Below are positions 55,023 through 64,000 of a stretch of DNA of 64,000 nt, piece after piece (the first letter of the stretch is position 1; each line of letters starts with the position of its first letter). The notes beneath the pieces were generated by a model that was given only the letters and a program-made list of their open reading frames with translations, searched no databases and was not told the DNA's origin. The DNA lies in contig OX463836.1 in NCBI GenBank assembly GCA_949825045.1, forward strand, positions 16,220,329-16,284,328, given 5' to 3'. The stretch comes from Argyresthia goedartella (taxonomy: Eukaryota; Arthropoda; Insecta; Lepidoptera; Argyresthiidae). Made by a program: the position numbers and the translations under genes.

Positions 55023-56530
55023 CCTATCAGGCTATGACTGTCATTTGTTTATACGAGAACTGGGTGAATTGCCAGGAAACATAAATGTTATTGCAAAAAC
55101 AAAAGAAAATTATGTGTCTTTCACTAAGTTTTTGCCTGTTTGCAATGGCTATATGGCTGTACGTTTTGTGGATTCATTTGCGTTTTTAGGTTCAAGTTTG
55201 GAAAAGGTTGCTGAAAATTTGGCAATTGAAGATTTTATTCATCTCTCTCGTTGCTACCCAGAGAAACAGCAATTCGACTTATTGAGACGTAAAGGAGTTT
55301 ATCCTTACGAGTACATGAATAAGTGGGAATCTTATGAAGAAAAAAAATTACCGCCTCGTGAGTGTTTTTACAGCAGTTTAACTGATGAGGTTATTTCAGA
55401 GTCAGATTATACCCACGCACGTTGAGTTTGGCGATTGTTTAGTTTGTCAAACCTTGGTGAATATACCGATCTATACTTAAAATCCGATGTAATGTTGTTG
55501 ACGGATATTTTTGAGAGTTTTAGAAAGACGTGTAAAAATAATTATAGGTTAGACCCAGCCTTTTACATAACGGCTCCCAGCTTAAGTTTTGACGCCATGC
55601 TGTTAAAAGCAGGAGTTAAATTAGAACTAATACATAACCTCGAAATCATTAGAATGATTCAAAGTGGTATTCGCGGGGGTGTTTGTTTATGTTCTACTCG
55701 GTATGCTAATGCTAATAATAAGTATCTTTCGAACTACAACCCATCCAACCCTGATAATTACTTACTTTACATAGATTGTAATAATTTGTATGGTTATGCT
55801 ATGTGTAGTTATTTACCTCACTCTGATTTCGAATTGATCGAAAAACCAGAGTTTCAAGCTTCTGACATTCTCCCTTTACAAGACAACGCAGATGTTAGTT
55901 ACATTTTTGATGTAGACCTAGAATATCCTGAAAATTTACATCATTATCATAACGACATACCTTTCTGTCCACAAAAATTTGCACCAGCCGGATCTAAAAC
56001 ATGTAAACTAATACCGAATTCGTATGATAAATATAACTATGTTATACACTATATTCATTTAAAAACTTGCCTGAAACATTGAAAAACATCCACAGAGCTG
56101 TTAAATTTAAACAAGATCCATATTTGAAAAAATATATTGATTTAAACACGGAATTGAGACAAAAAGCGAAATCACAATTCGAACAAGACTTTTTTAAATT
56201 ACTGAATAACAGCATTTTTGGTAAAACTTTAGAGGATACGGAAAAAAGGTTAAGTGTAAAGTTAGTCAACCAGTGGACAGATAAAAATAACAAAACGAAC
56301 AAACATCTAGGTGCAGAACAACTAATAGCTAGACCTAACTATCATAGCTCAACTATTTTCACTGAGAACTTTGTAGCGGTCCAGATGAATCCTGAAAAAA
56401 TCACTCTCGACAAACCGATTTATATTGGTTTTTCTGTTTTGGAAATATCCAAGAGCCATATGTATGATTTTCACTATCCTGTTATGAAATATTATTATGG
56501 CCCTAACATAAAAATGTGTTACACAGATAC
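55023..56530 (+). pseudogene. Protein-primed DNA polymerase B, first part (Polinton/Maverick-like)
   Basis: Begins SGYDCHLFIRELG in the exonuclease domain and continues EYTDLYLKSDVMLLTDIFE. Polymerase motif A is YIDCNNLYGYAM, motif B FFKLLNNSIFGKT, and the sequence is cut inside motif C at MCYTDT. Frame defects are a TGA at 55423 and a short deletion near 56070. Such DNA_pol_B_2 enzymes replicate Polintons, adintoviruses and linear plasmids from a protein primer. No capsid, integrase or protease gene is nearby, so the parent element cannot be named with certainty. Confidence 0.8.
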
Positions 56531-57594
56531 CCGGTTCACCGCTTTCGCGCGCGCGCGAAAACCTCTGCCGGTCGGACCCTAATTCCGGTTATCGCCGCTC
56601 GCTAAGTGGCGTCGCGCGGCGCCTTACAAAAACATTATTTATGACTTAGGTACTTAAGAATACTGCTCGAAGTTTTGTTTTTGTTAGAGATCGTAAACAA
56701 ACCATTGTAATGGACTGGCGTTGTTTATTTTAAAGACTCTTTGTACAGTCATACATTGATGTAAACACAGACTTCGAGCGAAAAATGGACTAAGGTCAAT
56801 ATAAACATTTTTTATTAAAAAAAGTAAATTGACAACCTATGTTTTTTATGTATTTAAAAGATTTCTTTATTACATTTACACATGAAAAAATAATAAACAT
56901 GCATTTCGTAGATAAAAAATATTTATTTAAAATCTTACAAACTTTCGCAAGCATTTGCCAGCGTGCCGTGGTTAAACACACAGATACAAAAAATAATGTC
57001 GGTTTTTAACTTTTACATGAGGCATTTCAATATTGTTTTTGTTTAAAACGTGTGTTAGATAATCGTTCTTCAACTTATAGATTGTAATTGGAATAAAAAA
57101 TGAAAGTTTCACCAGAAATAGAGGAAACATTTCTGACTTACCTATTGACCGCGAGCGTGTTTACGAAACTCGTAAATTATGGCACAAAAACACTTTTCTA
57201 CCTAAATCCTTTTGTACAAGTAGTCAGAAGGGGTGAATAAACAGTTATATACAAGAATATTAACAGTTATCAGCTAAAACACACAATACTTACCACAAAA
57301 CACAATTTTTATCACAATTTGTCGAACACAAACACGCGAGGTCATGCGACTGAGTTTTGTTTTTTTTTTCAATCCTTCCACTCGTTGAATGTAGTGATGT
57401 CACATCAAAAAATAAAGACCAGTTCACTGAGAAAGAGATAGAATACAGTCCATACGGATAAAGTGACTGGTGTAAAAGAAATAGCATGTTTTTGTCACTG
57501 CGTCGTCAAATAAATCCTTTGGATAGTATACTATCCAAGTGCGATCTACGGAAGAAAATTTCTGGATGGTATAGTATCAAAGTCCGATCAAGCG
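56531..57594. mobile_element. Unclassified 1064-bp insertion in polymerase B, 5-bp target duplication
   Basis: GATAC stands at 56526-56530 and again at 57595-57599; removing the insert restores the DTDS of motif C. The insert starts CCGGTTCACCGC with a CG-rich block (CGCGCGCGCG near 56550, GTGGCGTCGCGCGGCG near 56607) and then turns AT-rich. There is no open coding sequence, no terminal inverted repeat and no TG...CA ends. GGATAGTATACTATCC at 57521-57536 is a perfect palindrome near its right end. Confidence 0.7.
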
Positions 57595-58068
57595 GATACT
57601 GACAGCTTTCTATATTCAATAAAAACAAAAGACGTGTACAAAGATATAAAATATAATTTCTATGAATACTTCGACACCAGCAACTACACAGATAATAATA
57701 TTTATGGTATTAAGAAGCAAAATAAAAAAGTTCCTCGATTATTTATAGATGAGTTAGGAGGTCAGCTAATAGTTGAATTTGTAGGTCTACGGTCTAAACT
57801 TTATTCTATAAAAACAGAACAAACTGAATTAAAAAAGGCTAAAGGAACCAAAAAGTCGGTTGTCAAAAGGTTATGTTTCAACGATTATAGAGATGTGTTA
57901 CTAGATAATAGTTTAGTGAAGAAAAAAAATATGATATTTAAGCCATAAAAACACGAAATTTTTACACAGTCTCTTAGTAAAGTAGCTCTTTCGAATAATG
58001 ATGATAAACGTATCATTCTGAGGGATAAAATATCAACTCTTTCGTGGGGCCATGAAGCAACATATTGA
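57595..58068 (+). pseudogene. Protein-primed DNA polymerase B, C-terminal part
   Basis: Resumes with TDSFLYSIKTKDVYKDI (motif C completed across the insert), then IYGIKKQNKKVPRLFIDELGG, FVGLRSKLYSIKT and KKAKGTKKSVVKRL. A TAA at 57946 interrupts, and the frame goes on KHEIFTQSLSKVALS, DDKRIILRD, TLSWGHEATY to the stop at 58066. This thumb/C-terminal signature is typical of the same polymerase family. AATAAA at about 58139 may be its old polyadenylation signal. Confidence 0.85.
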
Positions 58069-59250
58069 ATAGAAATGTTATATTGTAAGAACCTGTAATT
58101 TTAAGTCTAAATTGAATTGAGCTTGTAAGTGAAATTGAAATAAAGCCATATATTCTTTGATTAAGTAACTTGTTTTCTTTTAACTTACTTTACATAAGGA
58201 TCCACAGTACATTGAATAGGTTCTCAATTTTCATAAGGTACAGCCATCCCCAGAGTTAGCTGGACTGTAGTTGTCTGACGCAGCTTACTCTTGCGCAGAC
58301 TGTACAAGATAGCGATGACGTTGATAATTCCGACTTGTCACAACATGAAGGTTTCACGTGTTATGTTAGAAGAAGTAGGTTTTTGCATTTGTCATCATTA
58401 TTTTTATGAAGACATGCACATTTTAGGTTTCTTTTTTTATATAGTAATGACGAAGATCACTTTCAAACAAGGGAGCGCAAGCATAGAACGTCGATCGTTA
58501 CGTCGAAACATATCTATCTACATTCAACGAGGTAAAATATTCTGATTTATATATAACATTTATCAGATACCTATTTTTATAAACCTGTTGTGTTTTCTAC
58601 TGTTAATTATAACTTGTTTTTCTTTCGACAGTCACTGGATCCCTCCGACTTATGGTTTCAACACGCTCAACCGCCCGAGGATTACGATGGCCAACGATTT
58701 TCCATGCCCGACGGTAAAGATACTGTAACGATCCCAACATGCACTGTTTAACTAAATCATACAAAATTATGATAAAATCAAGAAAAGTAGTTCATATCGG
58801 TTTGTTGGAGTTTTGGGAATAACTTAATTAATAAAGTCATAAAAGCTGACTGTAAACAAATGTGCACCGATTTTTTTTTTTTAGACTTAAAAGAAACATT
58901 GACCAGAACTATTTAGCCAAAACTCAGTTCTATGTATGGCTCGTTAGGAAGTAAGGAATTTAGTCTATCACAAGGTCACTCTTATGATCAATCGAGATAA
59001 TATAATAAAGGTCATTTATCTTCTGGCCAATTACTTGCATCATGGCAAGCAATACAAAGTTCTGGGTAAGCAAGTCATAAGTTGTAATTGGTTATTTTTT
59101 ACAATACTCTGTCCTGCAATAATTCAATGATGATGGTGTAAAAAAGGCGAGTACGGCGCGGATGTATTATTATTTTAAGACGTTGTTGTCTAAATAAAGC
59201 CAGGGATCGATGCCATTGTTGGCACTCCACTGAATGAATGCCGTATGACA
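58069..59250. other. AT-rich non-coding region
   Basis: No supportable gene. A short open stretch at 58630-58700 (DPSDLWFQHAQPPEDYDG) follows an AG-ending pyrimidine tract (TTTCTTTCGACAG), so it could be one exon of a lost gene, but nothing around it confirms this. Confidence 0.4.
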
Positions 59251-59420
59251 TCTTTGAAATTAATTTATAATAATAATAATACATTGGGCACTAATTGCAC
59301 ACATTGTGCAAGCATCCGTTTTCGTCAGACAAATGTTTGCCCCCACTGAGACTCGAACCTGGGACCCTTGGCTTCGTGGGTGTGGCACAGCCGACTCGGC
59401 CATTCGGGTCGTCGAAATCA
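59251..59420 (-). repeat. tRNA-derived SINE
   Basis: On the minus strand, CGACCCGAATGGCCGAGTCG holds an A-box-like TGGCCGAGTCGG. About 40 bases later GGTTCGAGTC is a perfect B box, so RNA polymerase III could transcribe it. The body (GGGGCAAACATTTGTCTGACG) and a short AT-rich TAATAATAATA end follow. No intact tRNA fold is formed, so it is a SINE and not a tRNA gene. Confidence 0.75.
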
Positions 59421-60219
59421 ATTAAGCTCTGATAGGTTAGATTAGGCTCATAATCATTCACTGAATCATTGTTTTTAGGTAACATACTAAAATGAGATCC
59501 TGATATATTTAATCTTGGTTACTAATTATTTTATCACCCACTTTGGGCAAGTGTGTGACGTAAAGAACCAAATAAAGTATTAGCGAAAACCTAATATTAA
59601 CAACATCTTATAGGCGGTGGCGAAAAGTTTCATGTATCAGTATCGTCAGTATCGTTCTATTTCTTGGGGTGGATGGATATGGAAATTACTAAATAGGCTT
59701 GTTTGGGATGGACCGATAAGAATATGAAAAATTAAGGTAAATTTCGAAGGACCAATATTATAATAAAAATAAATATACCACGTTTATGTATGTCACAATA
59801 ATGCAACACAAAGTATGCACTCACCTCAGTGGCTTTTGATGCAATACAACCTCCAACGCACTCCAGCATCCGACCACGCCGCGATCCACTTAAATTCCGT
59901 CAATTCACCAGAAATATTATTGATTTTGATTATATTATCGTTTACACAGGGATATAACACCACACAGCATACAATTATATCGATTTCGACTATATTAGTC
60001 TAGAGTTTATAGTTTTTGGGTTTATTCGTATTGATATGCGATACGAACACCATGAAGCTCGATAGGCGACTATCATCTCCCTCGCTCATTTCTTTCGCGT
60101 TGGAGGATCCGTGGCGCCACCTCTTGGGCTAGATACATAGCTAAGCGAAGCACCATAGGAAACACTATAACCGTGGTTTCAATAGATATATATATATATA
60201 TATGTATATATAATAAAAG
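59421..60219. other. Spacer with a TA microsatellite
   Basis: No gene seen. (TA)n at 60187-60211 marks where the BEL copy C integrase frame is lost. A short frame at 59815-60003 has no recognisable features. Confidence 0.4.
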
Positions 60220-61179
60220 ACCACTATCTGTTCGGACAGTAGCCACCCTGGCTACCCCGTCTGCACCTGGATGAAGAGCTACTATTCTACCTAGTCTCCA
60301 GTGCAAAGGTTTTATATTGTCTTCCTTTATAACTACAAGGTCGTCAAGCCCCAACGATCCTTTGCTTTGGGTCCACTTTGACCGCTGAGATAAAGAGTTG
60401 AGGTAGTCGTGATACCAACGACGCCAAAAGTCATTATGTAAGCGTTGCAATAGATGCCAACGATTACGCATGGTTAGTTGAGTGTCCGGAATTCCAGGTA
60501 CAGCTGTTAACGGCTCAAGAGTCAAGAAATGACCAGGCGTTAAAACAGATAAATCATTTGGGTCATTGCTTAACGGACATAAGGGGCGAGAATTTAGCAC
60601 TGACTCAACCTGGGTAACGAGGGTATGGAGTTCCTCATAAGTGAGAAGTTGGGATCCCACCACTCGTTGTAGATGGGCTTTAGCGGACTTAACGCCCGCT
60701 TCGGCAAGACCTGAAAAATGGGGACCAGAAGGAGGGTGAGTACTAAAAGATATGTACTCATGTTTAGCTGCCTCATTCATGAGAGGAGTCAATTGACGAT
60801 ACGCGCCAACGAAGTTCGTTCCACAATCGGAAAATATTTGGGAGCAGCGACCCCGGCGAGCTATTAGTCGCTTGAGGGCTGCTATAAAAGCATCAGACGA
60901 TAATTCAGTGGCGACTTCGAGGTGTATTGCCTTTGTGGCAAAACACACAAATAGGCAAAGATATGCCTTTTGTGAGCGCGCTCCGCGCCTGCGCTTTCCC
61001 ATAATAACGTTAAACGGGCCTGCATAGTCACAGCCGACTACAGCGAAGGCCTTAATTCCAGATACGCGACTGGAGGGTAAGTGTGCCATAATTGGCTGAA
61101 CCGGTATCGGGTTCATACGGAAACACCGAACACATTTATGCAAACAACGTTTTATGCTCTTCGGGCCGATAGCACCCAA
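60220..61179 (-). pseudogene. BEL/Pao copy C integrase
   Basis: Minus-strand frame from a zinc-region end (CLHKCVRCFRM) through catalytic blocks GCDYAGPF, FSDCGTNFVGA and SGLAEAGVKSAK to the C-terminal domain DLVVIKED/HWRLGRIVALHPG. The second Asp sits in SDCGTN, with Cys where SDN is usual. It is cut at 60220 by the TA repeat just after RTDSGLL. A one-base shift near 61165 separates it from the upstream RT/RNase H frame. Confidence 0.9.
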
Positions 61180-62765
61180 AATTTTTGGGCGACCAAAAAT
61201 TGGACGGCTTGAGGACCAGGATGCATGTTCGACTCATGCATATCCTGTATAATTAAATCAGTGAGTCGATGATTGTTTGGCAACAGTGCTGGATGTCTGG
61301 CATCATATGCCAAAGGGGCATTATTTAGGCGACCGCCCACTCGAAGAATGGAATCTTCACAGATGAATGAACTTAATTTGCGCATTGGTTTTGGTAAGTT
61401 ACTTTTGTTCGCGAGGCATTCAATTTCCTCTTTGAAAGTTTGATGTTGTATCTGTGATACCATTAGGTTTAGTGCACCCTCCATTTCTGATGAGGTAATA
61501 TTACCAGTATTAATAGGGAGTTTCCGTGCTGATCTAATGAAACGCTGTACGTACACTAGTACTCGCTGAATTTTCTTCATGCAAGAAAATCGGAATAAAA
61601 GGTACAAGATTCCCTCTTCATTGGTGGTCGTGACAAGGGCAGTTTTCTTTTCTTCTTGTTCAGACAAGAGGGGTGCCTGGGAAGGAACCTGCGGTACAGA
61701 GGGCCAAACGTCTTGTGGCTGTACGTGCCATTCAGGTCCGCTCAACCACAATGGGTGCTCTAAGAGCTGTTTGGGCATAAGGCCCCGCGAGACACAATCG
61801 GCGGGGTTCGTTTTCGTGTCGACGTAATTCCATTTGTATTGGGGAAGTTTGCACTGAATGCGACTGACGCGATTGGCGATGAACGTTTTCCAACGCGTAG
61901 GTGAGGATTTGATCCAGGCCAATGTGATCATTGAGTCAGTCCACGTAAAAATTTGGTGGGGACTCAGTAGCGGTGCTAAAGACTCTATGATATAAAATAG
62001 AAGGTCCGTTAAAAGTACAGCGGCACATAATTCGAGTCGTGGGAGGGTCACACGTTTCACAGGAGCTACCCTGGATTTAGCTGACAACAGGTGTACCCTC
62101 ACTGATCCATCCGGGAGTTCAAAACGGAGATAAACAACCGCTCCATATCCTGCCTCCGACGCATCTCCAAAGCCGTGTAATTGGTATATCGCTGCTGCAT
62201 TGTTGGTCACATAACGAGGGACAGAAAATTGAGACAATAGCGGTAATTGGTCGATATAATGCGCCCAGGAGTCCTTAATCTCAGATGAGGGTACCTCGTC
62301 CCAGTCCACCCCCTGAAGCCATAGCTTCTGAACCAGACATTTTGCATAGAAAGTAACGGGGGCTATAAAGCCCAGTGGGTCAAATATACGAGCTAGCTCC
62401 GATAGAATAGTCCGTTTGGAGCAACGTTTGTTCATTGGCTGCACATTATAAACAAAATGGTCAGAGTCTGGGTCCCACCGCAAGCCCAAGACCTTGACGA
62501 AAACATCTTGGTCCAAGTCACAAGTTTGTGACTTTGAGAGGCAATGTTCTGGAGGCAGGTAAGCCAGTAAGCTCGGTTCATTACTAGCCCATTTTCTCAA
62601 CTCAAACTTCCCTTTCGCCATAAGCCCAATAAGTTGTTGTTGGAGTATGAGTGCGTCTTGAACTGTGTTAGCTCCACAAGGTACGTCATCAACATAAATG
62701 TCTCTCTTCAATACCTCAGCAGCTAAGGGAAACGCTGCACCCTCGTCCTCCGCCAACTGTTGCAC
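61165..62765 (-). pseudogene. BEL/Pao copy C reverse transcriptase end and RNase H
   Basis: Begins at QQLAEDEGAAFPLA, just before the YVDD box (KRDIYVDDVPCG); the first half of RT is missing. It continues FELRKWASNEPSLL, RIFDPLGFIAPVTF, RNase H FGDASEAGYGAVVYL, TLPRLELCAAVLL, FTWTDSMITLAWI, NPADCVSRGL and the integrase entry RVGGRLNNAPLAY to FWVLSARRA. Its families differ from copies A, B and D. The upstream codons to 62912 are not BEL protein. Confidence 0.9.
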
Positions 62766-63232
62766 AACACACAAAAAAAAAAACACCATTTTAATTGAAA
62801 AAAAAATGGTCAAGATACTCGTACCATGGAACATATTGCGGAACATGTCATGATATCCCGGAACTAAGTGTGTAGGCTTACATTCAGACTTATTAGAGCT
62901 AATTTTGAACATCTATCGGAGACCAAATTATATCGGGACTCAATTGATCCGAACCGTTCAATTAACGCCCACAACATTCAATTGTATTCAATTATTCAAT
63001 TGTATAAACATGCATGATGGGTAAAACCCGGACGATGCTTTAATTAATTTGCTTCTGATTCCCGATAACCTCAAGGGTCAGCAGCGTACTATCTATTTGT
63101 ATAAGGAAAAAGTCGAGAAAACCCAAGTCCATAATATTGTTATCAATGTTATTATGTACAACGTCTGTGGATTTCTTTGACATCCACAAAGTATAAATAG
63201 GCGTCCCGATGGGATGACACTTTAATATTTGG
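62766..63232. other. AT-rich spacer upstream of the ankyrin gene
   Basis: Contains runs of ATTCAATT (about 62975-63005) and an A-tract palindrome (CCATTTT...AAAATGG near 62785-62810). No coding sequence. Confidence 0.4.
63192..63199 (+). promoter_or_regulatory. TATA box upstream of the ankyrin-repeat gene
   Basis: TATAAATA about 80 bp before the first recognisable ankyrin-gene codons. A TCAGT initiator-like word occurs at 63257-63261, too far for the usual 30-bp spacing, so the start site is uncertain. Confidence 0.45.
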
Positions 63233-63274
63233 TTGACTCTCATCAGGGAACATCATTCAGTGCTACTTTTCTCC

Positions 63275-63675
63275 TCCAATATAAAAACCCATTCAAGAAA
63301 TATATCCGAGGAGTTTACACAAAAGATCTTTAAAATAAATGAGAGAGGCAGACACTGCATACACGAAGCTTGCGAAGATGGTGACATAAGTTATCTTCGC
63401 AAGATACAATCACTTGTACGTGTTGAACATCAGCATTAACTAAATGTGCGCGATTACAACGGCTCACAGCCGATTCACATTACTGCGAACGTGAAAACTG
63501 GGGATGCTGCAATCGCTATAATCAAGTTGCTGTTGTTAATGGGAAGTGACGTCAACGCCCGTGGAGGACTCGGTGGCGATACAGCGCTGCATTTTGCCGT
63601 GAAAAGAAATGATTTCCTACTCATAAAGTGGCTTTGCGAGAATGATGATATACGAATAAACGTAAAAAACTAACG
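63275..63675 (+). pseudogene. Ankyrin-repeat gene resembling polydnavirus vankyrin (decayed)
   Basis: Reads EEFTQKIFKINERGRHCIHE, ACEDGDISYLRKIQSL, a TAA at 63437, then NVRDYNGSQPIHITANV, IIKLLLLMGSDVNARGGLG, DTALHFAVKRNDFLLIKWLC and a stop at 63671. The layout of short N-terminus, HEACEDGD first repeat and a VNARxxxxGDTALHFAV repeat matches viral IkB-like ankyrins of bracoviruses. These block host NF-kB by lacking IkB control regions. No in-frame ATG was found upstream. A cellular IkB/cactus-like relic is less likely given the short form. The stop and truncation make it non-functional. Confidence 0.55.
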
Positions 63676-63806
63676 CAACTGCTATTAATAGCCGCCGCTT
63701 CATTTCTGTACTCGTGATTATCGGAAATATAAATCGCTTGCAAATAGGCCTAGAACATAATTCACTCACCTTTACCTTATATCGGTTAGTTACGGATCTC
63801 ACGAAC

Positions 63807-64000
63807 ATGGATCAAGAAACGAGCCATAATACAAGCTCACCTAACACCTTTGTCACCCCGAGAGTAAATCGCCAGTGCAGTTCTAGCAACCAGGCTTCTT
63901 CAGACTACAACAAATTGAAGTATTTGATTGAATCACTGATGTCCAATCAATCAGAACGTCTTGACAAACTGGAGCTACTAATTATAAATATTAATGGCCA
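63807..64000 (+). CDS. Start of an unidentified reading frame, continues past the window
   Basis: ATG at 63807 gives MDQETSHNTSSPNTFVTPRV, then a predicted coiled coil (KYLIESLMSNQSERLDKLEL) still open at 64000. It looks like the N-terminus of a retrotransposon gag/ORF1, but too little is visible to name it. Confidence 0.4.
   Translation, partial: MDQETSHNTSSPNTFVTPRVNRQCSSSNQASSDYNKLKYLIESLMSNQSERLDKLELLIINING

Noticed and set aside
58631..58710. A host exon (DPSDLWFQHAQPPEDYDG)
   Set aside because: Only about 25 codons with an acceptor-like start; no donor, partner exon or recognised family.
59251..59420. tRNA gene
   Set aside because: A and B boxes are present but the sequence cannot fold as a complete tRNA; SINE is the better call.

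Overview
The window looks like insect nuclear DNA, most probably from a moth or butterfly. It is intron-bearing and AT-rich between elements, and packed with insect-type retrotransposons (BEL/Pao, several LINE lineages, DIRS, an LTR element), DNA transposons (DDE/SWIM long-TIR, piggyBac, pogo, Helitron), a tRNA-derived SINE and protein-primed polymerase B relics. The lepidopteran call is inference from repeat style (a tRNA SINE, an RTE-like tail, a CGAGTCGAACTCGCGCG-type motif). I see no intact host gene, no rRNA or tRNA gene, and nothing bacterial.

Layout: 1-2813 holds LINE scraps and the 3' part of a DDE+SWIM transposon (copy 1). 2814-7325 is a decayed multi-exon gene of a repeated, uncharacterised family with a PIN/XPG-like nuclease end. 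7340-17269 is a bunyavirus-like glycoprotein insertion (Gn end, then Gc) split by an 8.2-kb block; the block carries a long fragment of a negative-strand virus L polymerase (8496-12860), an unclassified retroelement and a LINE. 17270-19380 is a truncated DIRS element. 20102-24521 is BEL/Pao copy A (+). 24522-26524 has piggyBac and pogo remnants and the N-terminal exon of the same gene family seen at 2814. 26525-30602 is a near-complete DDE+SWIM transposon (copy 2). 30603-31500 is an LTR-element 5' end and 31525-34354 a truncated Helitron Rep (-). 35176-39679 holds LINE and BEL pieces.

39994-54616 is a complete BEL/Pao insertion (copy B, -) with two LTRs, a 5-bp target duplication and an initiator-Met primer site, into which two LINEs have inserted, one with both ORFs open. 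54640-58068 holds a LINE scrap and a polymerase B pseudogene split by a 1064-bp insert. 59251-62765 holds a SINE and a fourth BEL pol (-). 63275-63675 is an ankyrin-repeat pseudogene resembling polydnavirus (bracovirus) vankyrins, and a new reading frame starts at 63807.

Nothing here forms an operon or pathway. The genes relate by nesting: each insertion dates those it interrupts. Two unrelated RNA-virus insertions, a wasp-virus-like gene and four BEL copies in both orientations make this a candidate transposon/virus trap such as a piRNA-producing locus. That role is inferred; the sequence shows only the content and nesting.
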